DNA of 64,000 nt from DASXKD01 sp963703605. Its GTDB lineage: Bacteria > Actinomycetota > Actinomycetes > Streptosporangiales > Streptosporangiaceae. The translations under genes were made by a program, and so were the position numbers. Below, piece after piece: positions 1 to 8,524 of the stretch (its first letter is position 1; each line of letters starts with the position of its first letter). The stretch is from the NCBI GenBank assembly GCA_963703605.1, contig CAVPFC010000012.1, positions 1 through 64,000 of the forward strand, written 5' to 3'. The notes beneath the pieces are model-generated. The model made no database searches, was not told the DNA's origin, and saw only the letters and a program-made list of their open reading frames with translations.

Positions 1-130
1 CGTAAAACCAACGACCAACTGCATCGCGTCCGATGCGCGCCTCACACCCACTGTAAGGGTCTGCTCTTGAGTGGCAGCCAATAAAACGTACGGGCGCGTA
101 TTGCGCGATGGTCCGCTACGATTGTCGCCG

Positions 131-159
131 TTGACGTACGATTTACTTCGTAGTAGGTT
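131..159 (+). promoter_or_regulatory. Candidate promoter with dyad upstream of blaI
   Basis: TTGACG (131-136) and TAGGTT (154-159) are separated by 17 bp and lie just upstream of the BlaI-like start at 167, so the transcript would begin at or within a base or two of the start codon. An inverted repeat TACGA (137-141) and TCGTA (148-152) sits in the spacer, where a BlaI-type repressor would block RNA polymerase. The autoregulation is inference from the family; the elements are seen directly. Confidence 0.5.
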
Positions 160-166
160 CTTTGAC

Positions 167-572
167 ATGACCTCTTCCCGCCGCAACCGACCGCCTATAA
201 CGCTTCCAACCGCCGCCGAGCTCGACATTCTTGCGGTCCTCTGGCGGCTTGGGAATGGCGACCGTGCGGGAAGTCCACGACGAACTCGGCAAGGACAACC
301 GCTACACCACGACGCTGAAGACAATGCAATTGATGACGGAAAAGGGCCTGCTCATCCGCAGCGAGCGTTTCGGAGCGCACGTTTACGAGGCTAGCGTCCC
401 GAAAGAGCAAACGCAGCGACAGATCGCGGGCGACCTCCTGAAAAGGGCCTTCGGCGGTTCCTCCCGAAGCCTGGTGATGGGCGCCCTGGCGGCGCAGCCG
501 GTCTCGCGCGAAGAACTGGACGAAATCCGCGTCATGCTGGACACCTTTGCCAGAGAGAAAGGAGGTTCGTAA
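167..572 (+). CDS. BlaI/MecI/CopY-family repressor, single-base frameshift
   Basis: Winged-helix repressor of the BlaI/MecI type, which normally binds dyads and is cleaved or released by a membrane M56 partner. The N-terminal piece (AAELDILAVLWRLG) is in one frame from ATG 167 and the rest (ATVREVHDEL, then YTTTLKTMQLMTEKGLL) is in another. The two fit the family perfectly if one base is removed near 251-256 (GGGAATGG). Joined length is about 134 residues, normal for the family. The stop overlaps the start of the M56 gene (TAATG), so the two are translationally coupled, with AAAGGAGG just inside the repressor's 3' end. The shift could be a sequencing error or a real lesion. Confidence 0.8.
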
Positions 573-2408
573 TGAATGCCATGCAAATGCTTTCCTCCGA
601 GGCATGGGTGGAACGCCTCGGCTGGACGCTCGTCCACTTCCTCTGGCAGGGCTTATCGATTGCACTTTTGTATGCGGCCGCACGCAGAATTATGGCGCGC
701 AGGTCCAGCCCAAACGGTCGATACCTGCTGGCCTGCGCGGCTCTGGCCGCAATGATGGCCGCTCCGCTGGCGACTTGGGGGCTGATGCAGCCACCGGACG
801 CAAGTCCTGGCGCTGCCTATCACATCCGCAGTATTCCTCCGGCCCCTTCCACGACCGGTGTCGGCGCCGCTACGTTGCCCGATTCCGTCCGCGCCACAGT
901 GCCCAGCGTACAGCCGGCACAGTTCCTCGCGTGGGTCGTGATCGTCTGGCTCGCCGGCGCCGCTGTCTTCTGGGTTCGGCTGGCGGGAGGCTGGGTGGTT
1001 GCCGCGCGCATGCGGTCGATGCTGGTCCGGCGTGCGCCGCCGGAATGGCAGGAGACTCTAAGGAAGCTTGGAGCACAGATTGGTCTGTCTCGTCCCGTGC
1101 CGTTGCTCGTCTCCGCGCTGGTGCAGGTGCCGACGGTGGTCGGCTGGCTGCGTCCGGTGGTGCTGGTACCAGTGGGGGCGCTCGGCGGTCTGCCTGCCGA
1201 GCATCTGGAGGCTCTGCTGCTGCATGAGCTGGCGCACATCCGGCGGCACGATTATCTGGTCAACATGCTGCAGAGCGTCGCCGAAGCTCTGTTGTTCTAC
1301 CACCCCGCGGTCTGGTGGGTGTCGGGGCACATTCGCGCCGAGCGCGAACTGTGCTGCGACGATGTGGCCGTCTCGGTCTCTGGCGATGCGCTCACGTATG
1401 CGCGCGCGCTGGCGCATTTGGAATCGTACCGCCCGGCGCATCTCAGTGCCGCGCTTGCTGCCAATGGTGGATCCCTGGCCGACCGCATCGCAAGGTTGCT
1501 GGGCCAGTCGCGGCCAGCTGTCCGCACCGGGCTGGGGCCGGTTGTCGTCACAATCGCTGTTCTGCTGGCGACCGCCGTATACGGATTGTTCGGCCAGTCG
1601 GCCGCACACCCCGCCTTTGAAGTGGCGACGATCAAACGAAATGTTTCTGCTCAGGACGCCACGGGCGTTGCTTATAAACCCGGCGGCCGGATTATCGCAA
1701 AGAACGCTCCCCTGAGGCTTCTCATCCGATTTGCGTACGCTGTCCACGATTCCCAGGGTCACTCGCTTCCGCTGGGAGCTTCTCAGGTAGTAGGAGGACC
1801 GGCCTGGATCGATTCCGAAGGCTACAATATCGAGGCCAAGCCGGAGAGTGATACCGATCAGACGCATGCGTGGCTGATGCTGCAAACGCTCCTGGCCGAC
1901 AGGTTCAGGCTGACGCTCCGCCGGGAGACGAGAGATCTTCCTGTGTACGATTTGACGGCGAAGAAGAGCGGCTTGAAACTGCCGCCGCCGAAGGACACAA
2001 GGTGCGTTTCCTTTCCGCCCGGCACCACGCCGCAATACGTCCCGGGGACGTTCGACTGTGGCTATGCGCCGTTGCTACTGTCGTCCTCAGGGCTGCGAAT
2101 GGAAGGAAGGAAGCTGCACATGGCGGACCTCGTCAGGGAGTTGGCACGTGCATTGGGACGAGCCGGTCCTCGATAATACCGGATTCACCGGCGAATTCGA
2201 TATCGATCTGAATTACACGGATGAGGACATCATGAAATCTCCGGGCTTCGCAGCGCCGGACGATGCGGGTGGTAACCGGCTCCCCGCCGGCCCCAACCTC
2301 TCAATCGTCTTCGCCGCAATGGACCAACTCGGGCTGAAGCTCCAGCCTGCCAAGGGCCCCGTCGAAGTGCTCGTAGTCGATCACGCGGAGAGACCCACCC
2401 CAAATTGA
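572..2408 (+). CDS. BlaR1-like M56 peptidase fused to TIGR03435 domain, frameshifted near 2160
   Basis: Membrane metallopeptidase of the M56 (BlaR1/MecR1) type, about 611 residues once joined. The N-terminal part has hydrophobic segments near residues 20-40, 52-72 and 118-140, then a zinc motif HELAH (218-222) and the ERELCCDD stretch near 257-264, both typical of M56. A further membrane segment lies near 312-330. From about residue 349 (FEVATIKRN) the protein becomes a TIGR03435 domain, common in Acidobacteria and of unknown function. The frame changes near 2160: VRELARAL in the first frame continues as PVLDNTGFTGEFDIDL in the next, consistent with one extra base. It is paired with the upstream repressor, so sensing and cleavage of that repressor is the likely role (inference). 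No penicillin-binding domain is present; the TIGR03435 domain takes its place. Confidence 0.8.
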
Positions 2409-2497
2409 ACTCGACCGCCACGGCAGGGAGGCAGACTCTTTTAGCCCCTGCGCTTTCTTTCGTGCCACGGGGAGAGCTGCGGAAAAGGGAGCGCCCG

Positions 2498-3881
2498 TCA
2501 CTCCCACTCTATCCTGTCAAAGATTGCTCGCAGGCGTCTTCCCTTCTCCGAATGAATACTTTCGACGAAGCCTATCCGGCCCTCCAGATGTTCCCTGAAA
2601 TGAGGGTGACCTTCGCGGTTCTGAGTGCCTGAACCGTGGCGGACGCAGTTCGTGAGTATCGCCTTCAGCACATCGAAATCCGATCGCCGAACATTGAGGC
2701 GTTGGTTTGTCACCAGCCCCGCGAGATGCTGGCGCACCGATTGACGCATGATGCGCGTCTTCCGGTGCTGAACGGTAAAGCCTTCCTCCATCAGGATCGC
2801 CGCGACATGAATGGCAAAGCGCTCCACCGAACGTTCGAAGCTCTCGCCGCCGGAAAAAGCGAGGTCGTCCGCATAACGGGTGTAAGCGGCGCCTGCGGAT
2901 CGAGCAAGCCCGCCCAGGCGACGGTCGAGCCGGTAGCTGCAGAGATTCGCGAGCGGACGGTGAGGTTGGCGCGCCCTGCGGCAAGTGGGGTCGAGCATAC
3001 ATGGCCCGTACGTGCCAAAGCTCCTGTGGGCCGAGCGCAAAGCCAGGCTGCCTGATCACATCACGCCATGCGCTCCACGGCACCGAATTCGTCGCAATCC
3101 CGCCGAGCAGGTCGGCAACCGCCTCCGGATAACCAATCGTCCGGAAGAAGCTCTGAACACGCACTCCGGGAAAGGTGGGGAAGAAATTCTCCAGGTCCAT
3201 GCGCAGAACCACGCGTTGGCCCACATGAGGGGCGGCAAAGCTCTGGATGGAACGACCCTTCACAAATCCATGCACCGCGGGGTGCGATGGAATGCGGTCG
3301 AGGATGGCCAAAAGAATTCGCCGTTGCAAGTCCTTCAGGCGAGGCTTGGGGGTTTCGATCATGCGAATGCTGCCGGTGGCTTTCGCCAGCACGCGGTAGT
3401 GATAATGTTCGAGCCGTTCCTGTGGGCGCTTATAGCCCAGTCCCTTCAGGTCGGCCAACCAGCGTAGTTCAGAGGGAGCAAGCTCAAGCCACTCCGCCAG
3501 CGCCCCAACGGTCTCAATTTGCGGGATCGGCCACGTCTTCGCAGCGGCGACTGGCTGCATCGATTGCGCGCCGGTGATCCAGTGAAGGATTTTGATTTGC
3601 CGCCCGTATTTGTGACCAGCCTCAACCAGGCCGGGATCGCGGCGAAGAAAGCCAACCACTTCGCGGCGCCGCGGACGGATGCGTCCAGCGAAGGTTTCAA
3701 GATATCGCCCAGTCAGGGGCCGGATCCAGCGCCAGTTACGGCCGAGCACGTGGCCTAGCCGGGCGACAACGGCATCCGTCTCCTGTTCACCGGAAAGGAT
3801 GGCGTTCGCCAGCACGTCGAGGAGCGCAGAAGTGAGCATGTAATCAGGCGGCGGACCGCTCCAACGAGTCTCGCTCTGCAT
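2498..3881 (-). CDS. Retron-type reverse transcriptase, frameshifted near 2957
   Basis: RNA-directed DNA polymerase resembling the retron/myxobacterial RT group. An N-terminal region of about 120 residues precedes the RT core. The core has PKPRLKDLQRRIL (about 179-190), HGFVKGRSIQSFAAPH (204-219), motif A RMDLENFFPTF (227-237) and LPQGAPTSP (300-308). The frame then shifts at about 2957 and continues with PLANL, the catalytic YTRYADDL box, and the KTR...GLVTN region, ending at 2498 with a normal C-terminus (GFVESIHSEKGRRL). All three catalytic aspartates (one in DLENF, two in YADD) are present if the shift is corrected. ATG 3881 opens the frame; ATG 3839 (MLTSALLDVL) or a start at 3915 in another frame are alternatives. 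It may be active with a corrected frame, or a recent pseudogene. Confidence 0.8.
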
Positions 3882-4106
3882 GAGCAGGTCTGCGCAGTCG
3901 CGCAGTGTCGCTCATGCGATGGATCGCCAGTTTTCCACGATGCCCCAGGGTATCCCTGGAGAAGCCGGTGAGGGCTGGGCTTGGAGCGTCCGCCGTCGAG
4001 GCAAGAATAGCAGGCAGCGGGTTCCGATAACCGGCAGGTTCCACGAAGGGTCCGTCGCGCAACAGGCTCCGATTGTGTCCGAGTAGCCGACGATCCATAA
4101 TCGATT
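3882..4106 (-). other. Intergenic leader upstream of the RT; possible retron msr-msd region
   Basis: About 225 bp between the RT and the divergent reductase gene. On the minus strand it is bracketed by ATGGATCG (4098-4091) and its complement CGATCCAT (3926-3919), placed as retron a1/a2 repeats would be, immediately 5' of the RT. Inside are a CCAGGG-TAT-CCCTGG hairpin (3945-3959) and an AAGCC/GGCTT stem. I see no long msd-like stem, and an 8 bp pair could arise by chance. An 84-codon open frame (3844-4098, minus) crosses it but has no recognisable family. Confidence 0.25.
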
Positions 4107-4109
4107 ATG
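4096..4109. repeat. 14 bp palindrome spanning the reductase start codon
   Basis: CATAATCGATTATG is a perfect 14 bp palindrome. Its right end is the ATG (4107-4109) of the reductase-fold gene and its left end is an ATG on the opposite strand. It could be an operator at the start of the plus-strand gene; no regulator is assigned. Confidence 0.5.
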
Positions 4110-4625
4110 CGCCGACTTCGATATCAGGTGGCCACCAGTCTTGATGGCTATATCGCGGGGCCGAATGGTGAGTTGGATTGGATCGTCCAAGATTCCGACA
4201 TCAATTTCAGCGAGTTGTTTGGGTCGTTCGACACCGCCGTCATGGGTCGCAAGACATTTGCGGCCATGCTTGCCCAGACCGCCGGTGCGATGCCAGGTCT
4301 CGATGTAGTCGTTTATTCGAACACGCTTCGGCCCACAGACTATCCAGATGTAACCGTGATAAACAGCGATCCGGTCAAGCATGTCCAATCGCTCAAGGCT
4401 AAGGCCGGAAAGGATATTTGGCTGTTTGGCGGCGGCGTTTTATTTCGAACGTTTCTTCAAGCGGGAGTTGTGGATACAGTGGAGCCCGCCGTCGTACCTG
4501 TACTGCTTGGAAGTGGCATCCCTATGCTTTCGGCATCGTACTTAAAGACGATGCTGGTTTTAACAAAACAGCGCGTTTATGAGAAGTCGGGAACCGTGTT
4601 GTTCGAGTATTCCATCCACCCTTGA
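4107..4625 (+). CDS. Dihydrofolate reductase-fold (RibD C-terminal-like) protein
   Basis: Intact 172-residue protein of the RibD C-terminal/DHFR-like group seen in many soil bacteria. The N-terminus YQVATSLDGYIAGPNGELDWI is the usual opening (cofactor and substrate side of the fold), with VMGRKTF near residues 45-51 and the glycine-rich LFGGGVLFRTFL near 105-116 that contacts NADPH in relatives. Likely an NADPH-dependent reductase of unknown substrate; it is not a canonical FolA. The frame is undamaged although genes on both sides are shifted, so base-calling errors are not spread evenly. It starts inside a palindrome and is divergent from the RT. Confidence 0.85.
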   Translation: MRRLRYQVATSLDGYIAGPNGELDWIVQDSDINFSELFGSFDTAVMGRKTFAAMLAQTAGAMPGLDVVVYSNTLRPTDYPDVTVINSDPVKHVQSLKAKAGKDIWLFGGGVLFRTFLQAGVVDTVEPAVVPVLLGSGIPMLSASYLKTMLVLTKQRVYEKSGTVLFEYSIHP

Positions 4626-4721
4626 GTGCGCTCGACGAAGTACCGTCCGACCTGTCGAAGGGTCACCACGCGGGAAGCCGGCAATCCTGGTCGACTATTC
4701 TCCGTCACAGCGCGCGGGCGG

Positions 4722-4773
4722 CTCTCCTTGACAGCTTAGGAGAAGCGCGCTACTCTCCTTATTAGCTTAGGAG
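4722..4773 (+). promoter_or_regulatory. PadR promoter with two 21 bp operator-like repeats
   Basis: TTGACA (4728-4733) and TACTCT (4751-4756) are 17 bp apart. Two near-identical 21 bp blocks, 4722-4742 and 4753-4773, differ only at the four central bases (GACA against ATTA). Each is an imperfect dyad with CTCTCCTT on the left and GCTTAGGAG on the right. They are spaced 31 bp (about three helical turns); one covers the -35 box, the other begins in the -10 box and contains the ribosome binding site AGGAGG (4769-4774). Binding by the downstream PadR protein is inference. Confidence 0.6.
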
Positions 4774-4778
4774 GACGC

Positions 4779-5121
4779 ATGACCGACCAGGCCCAGCTTC
4801 TTCCAGGAACTCTCGATCTGCTCATTCTGAAGGCGGTTTCCCTCGGACCCCTTCACGGCTATGGCGTGCTGTTGCGCATCGGGCAGATCACCGACAGTGC
4901 GTTGCTCATCGAACAGGGCGCCCTCTATCCGGCGTTGTTTCGCCTGGTGCGCCAGGGATTGCTGAAGGCGAGTTGGGGCGTCATCGGACAACAATCGCCG
5001 CGCCAAGTTTTATGAGCTCACCGCCGCCGGCCGCAAGCGATTTCGTGAAGAGACCGAAGGCTGGAATCGCCTCGCCACAGCCATGACCGCTGCCCTCGCC
5101 GCTCGACCGGAGGAAATATGA
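4779..5121 (+). CDS. PadR-family transcriptional regulator, frameshifted near 4980
   Basis: Winged-helix regulator of the PadR type, about 113 residues when joined. The opening (LLPGTLDLLILKAVSLGPLHGYGV) and IEQGALYPALFRL box are typical. Near 4976-4982 the frame breaks: the first frame ends at a TGA (5013-5015), while the expected continuation (DNNRRAKFYELTAAGRKRF) lies in the next frame and runs to a TGA that overlaps the ATG of the permease gene (ATGA at 5118-5121). One extra base explains the break. In Acidobacteria PadR genes sit directly upstream of ADOP permeases and presumably control them. The strong Shine-Dalgarno AGGAGG lies within an operator-like repeat. Confidence 0.8.
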
Positions 5122-7785
5122 ATTTCCTGGCCTACCTGCGCTCCCTTGCCGCCAAATTCTTTCATCACTCTGAAGTCGCGGACGAGATGGAAGAGGAGCT
5201 TCGCTCCCACGTCCAGCACCGCGCCGACGATCTGCGAACGCTCCGGCCTCGATCGTGCCGCAGGCAGAACGCCAGGCGCGCATCGAGTTCGGCGGCCAGC
5301 GAGCGGTACAAAGAGGAATGCCACCAGGCGATGGGCGGCGCACTTCTTCGAAACCCTCATGCAGGATGTGCGCTTCGCTCTGCGCGTGTTGCGCAAGTCT
5401 CCCGGTTTCACCTTCGCGGCCGTGATCACACTGGCGCTGGCCATCGGCGCCAACGCCGTGGTTTTCGGCATCATGGATGGTCTTCTCCTGCGTCCGCTGA
5501 ACGTGCCTCAGTGGGAGAGCCTTTGGGGAACCATGTACGGAGAAAATACCGCGTGGCAGTCGTATCCCAACTATCATCGATCTGCGCGATCGCAACCACA
5601 GCTTTGAGGACTTTGGCAGCTTTCAATATGGTGTTTGTAGGGCTGGATACGGGCAAAGATCCGTCCGTCTTCAACGGCTTTGCCACCAGTGGGAACTACT
5701 TCGACGTGCTGAGGATTCAACCATACCTTGGCCAGTTTTTCCACGCCTCCGATGAGCACGGCCGCAACAGCGCGCCCTATATCGTGCTCAGCTACGCGTA
5801 TTGGCATAGCCGTTTCCACGGAGATCGCGGCGTGGTCGGCCGGGTTGTCGGGCTGAACAAACATCCCTTCACCATCATTGGCGTCGCGCCGCCGGCGTTC
5901 CAGGGAACTTTGGTGTTTGTCTCTCCCGATTTCTATATGCCGATCGTCAACCAGGAGCAAGTGAACACGGAGGGCTTACTGAACGCGCGCGGCAGCGACC
6001 GCGCGGTTTTTGAGGCGATGGGGCATCTCAAAGCCGGGAGTAACTCCGCTCAAGCGATCGCCGATGTGAACGCTGTGGGCGCGTATCTCGAAAAGACCTA
6101 TCCCAAGGAAGTCGGTCATGGCAATGCTTCCCTGGCCCACGAAGGCCTCACTTCTTTCGGCCAGGCAGCGAAGGCATTCGTTGCGGGATTGATGCTGCTG
6201 GCCGGCTTGATCCTGCTGGCCGCGTGCGCCAACCTGGGCAGCCTGTTTGCAGCTCACGCTGCCGACCGCTCTCGCGAAGTTGCTCTGCGGCTCGCTCTCG
6301 GTTCGAGCCGGCGACGCATCCTGCGGCAGCTGTTGACCGAAGCCATGCTGATTTCGCTCGTCGGGGGCGCCGCCGGGACTGTGGGCCAGCGTCGTTTTGT
6401 TGAGCCGGCTGAGCACGTGGCACCCCTTTGCCGGGACTGCTGTCCATATACCTGTAAGTCCGGATGCAAGACTCTACGTGGTCGCTCTCGCTTTTGGCAT
6501 TGGTGAGCGGATTCCTGTTCGGGATTGTTCCCGTGCGCCAGGTGCTTCGGGCCAATCCCTATGAGGTCGTCAAAGCGGGATCCGAGCGGCAGGCTGGGGC
6601 AGGCGGATGACTTTGCGGGATGTGCTGCTGGTCATCCAAATTGCCATCTGTGCCGTGCTGGTCACTTCTTCGCTGGTCGCCGTTCGTGGACTGGTGCGCT
6701 CGCTGCATGGCAATTACGGTTTTGATCCGAGGAACACGATGCTGGCCAATGTCAACCTGGCCATGGCCGGTTACAGCATCGACAAAGTGCCCGCCATGCA
6801 AAAGCGCATGATCGATGCACATGGAGACCATTCCTGGAGTCGAACATGCAGGGTTGGTCAATGACTACCCGCCGTTGGTCTACACCGCCGGCACCAGGGA
6901 GAATGTCTTCAAGGATGAAACCACCGATCTGAGAAATTCGAATGTTGCTGCCACGCCATACAGGTACGAGATATCTCCGGGATACTTCGGTGCGGCCGGC
7001 ACCAGCTTGTTGGCGGGCAGGAGCTTTCAGCTGGCATGACGACAAGGACGCGCCGCCGGTTGTGGTAGTGAACAGAGATTTTGCCGGCAAGATGTTTGGC
7101 TCGGTAACCAACGCGGTCGGCAGCTACTACAAGTTGCAGGACGGAAATCGCGTTCAGGTGGTTGGCGTGGTGGAAGACGGAAAATATCAGACCATTACCC
7201 AGGATCAACAACCGGCGATGTTTCTCCCGTTCATGCAATCGCCGGCGAGTGCATCGTATCTGGTGGTGAGGTCGCACCGGGATCCGCAGCAACTTGCCGC
7301 GGCGATGAGGAGTAAACTGCGCGAGTTGGATTCCGGACTGCCGGTGGACACCAAGACCTGGAATGAACTGCTGGCCGTGGTTCTGTTTCCCTCGCGGGTG
7401 GCAACGGTGTCGTCTGGGAGTGATGGGCATGATAGGCGCAATGCTGTCGATTACCGGGATTTTTGGCATGGCGGCTTACTCGGTCAGCAAGCGGCTGCGT
7501 GAGTTGGGCATTCGCGTTGCCCTCGGCGCACAAAGGACAGAAGTGCTGCAGGCAGCGTTGGGGCGCGCAGTCAAATTGCTGGCAATTGGTTCGGCGACTG
7601 GACTGCTCCTCGGGATTCTGGCAACCCGGGTGCTGGCTTTCATTGTGTACCAGGCGACTCCCCGCGATCCGGTCGTATTGGCGGGTGTTGTTCTGGCGAT
7701 GGCGTTGCTGGGACTGGTGGCCACGTGGATTCCCGCACAACGGGCGCTGTCGGTGGATCCTATGATGCTGCTGCGTGAGGAGTGA
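5118..7785 (+). pseudogene. ADOP/MacB-FtsX-like ABC permease with about a dozen frameshifts
   Basis: Reconstructed protein of about 885 residues, normal for acidobacterial ADOP permeases. It has an N-terminal cytoplasmic prefix (ADEMEEELRSHVQHR), MQDVRFALRVLRKSPGFT, a first membrane segment, a MacB-like periplasmic core (SGNYFDVLRI, GVVGRVVGLN), a three-helix FtsX block (SREVALRLALGSSRRRILRQL), a second periplasmic core (ISPGYFGAAG) and a final FtsX block (RLRELGIRVALGAQR). The correct frame changes near 5237, 5275, 5312, 5335, 5575, 5625, 6375, 6500, 6605, 6817, 7030 and 7413, mostly as single-base insertions. No ATPase gene is adjacent. Either a decaying pseudogene or badly corrected sequence. 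Confidence 0.8.
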
Positions 7786-7836
7786 ACTACCAGTTTCTGA
7801 AACTGTCATTGTGGCTTTGAAGGGGCGGGGCCTCAG

Positions 7837-8253
7837 AGTCTGCGGAAAAAGACAGTTTGGAGGATCCCGACATCCGGCTAACCGAGGTCCAGGTACTCGC
7901 CACCCTCCAATTTGTCATCCCGACCGAAGCGTACCCGGATTTCCTGCCACGCAGCACTGGACAGGGCCGAGTGTGCGGCTCTCCGTAAAGAGAGCCGCAT
8001 GAAGTTCGCCAACGCCACGAAACTCAACGGGAAATCCGGGGGAGCGTAGTGGAGGGATCTGCAGTATCCCTTCCCCCAAGCAACTGAGAGGGGTCTAAAG
8101 CCCGGACCCTGCGGAGCTGCTAAAGGGAAAGGGATACTGCGATCCCTCCACTACGCTACGCTTCGGTCGGGATGACAAATTGGAGGGTGGCGAGTACCTG
8201 GACCTCGGTTAGCCGGATGTCGGGATCCTCCAAACTGTCTTTTTCCGCAGACT
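7837..8253. repeat. Giant inverted repeat, about 125 bp arms, left arm split by an insert
   Basis: Outer arms 7837-7933 and 8157-8253 are exact reverse complements over 97 bp. The right arm continues inward through 8129-8156, and its complement is found at 8044-8072 with one extra base. So the left arm is 7837-7933 plus 8044-8072, interrupted by 110 bp at 7934-8043. Removing that insert restores the left arm exactly across the break. The central loop is 8073-8128. As RNA this would be one very stable hairpin. Confidence 0.85.
7934..8043. mobile_element. MITE-like 110 bp insert with 11 bp terminal inverted repeats
   Basis: The insert begins CCCGGATTTCC (7934-7944) and its complement GGAAATCCGGG ends at 8040, three bases before the right edge. 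It carries an internal hairpin GCGGCTCT (7975-7982)/AGAGCCGC (7991-7998). It has no coding capacity. GCGTA flanks both sides, but the uninterrupted right arm also has this doublet, so it could be a duplicated target left after excision there, or simply native. Movement by a transposase in trans is inference. Confidence 0.45.
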
Positions 8254-8281
8254 GTAAACCCCATCGACGTTCGGTGAGGAT

Positions 8282-8301
8282 GTACGGGCTGAAGCCCGTA
8301 C
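8282..8301. repeat. Perfect 9 bp stem hairpin
   Basis: GTACGGGCT (8282-8290), GA, AGCCCGTAC (8293-8301). A second hairpin TTGTCCCG/CGGGACAA follows at 8332-8352. Both lie between the long inverted repeat and the receptor promoter; neither has a clear T tract. Confidence 0.5.
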
Positions 8302-8470
8302 CCTTCAAACAGCTCTGGCAGCCCTGAGGCGTTGTCCCGGCCTGCGGGACAATCGCGAATTTGAAGCGTGGGTTCCGCGTGCAACCTGCCGATAACATCC
8401 GCGCCCAGACAGGCGAGTTATGTACTTATTACGCCGTCCCGTATAGCGGAACTGTAGGTGCACTATCTGC

Positions 8471-8499
8471 TTGACACTCGCAACTTGGGTTTTCAGAAT
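8471..8499 (+). promoter_or_regulatory. Candidate promoter of TonB-dependent receptor
   Basis: TTGACA (8471-8476), 17 bp spacer, CAGAAT (8494-8499), followed by AAGGAG (8513-8518) and GTG at 8525. The -35 box is perfect and the -10 box matches four of six. Confidence 0.5.
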
Positions 8500-8524
8500 A
8501 CGGCCTGAGTTCAAGGAGTGCAAA

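Larger units (their letters stand above)
7786..8524. other. Non-coding stretch dominated by nested inverted repeats
   Basis: No gene is supported between the permease stop and the TonB receptor start. It holds the long inverted repeat (7837-8253), two smaller hairpins (8282-8301 and 8332-8352) and the receptor promoter (8471-8499). The text resembles dispersed intergenic repeats I associate with Acidobacteria genomes (a recollection, not a search). Confidence 0.6.

Noticed and set aside
3844..4098. 84-residue gene upstream of the RT
   Set aside because: No family features, overlaps the RT start in another frame and a hairpin-bearing leader.
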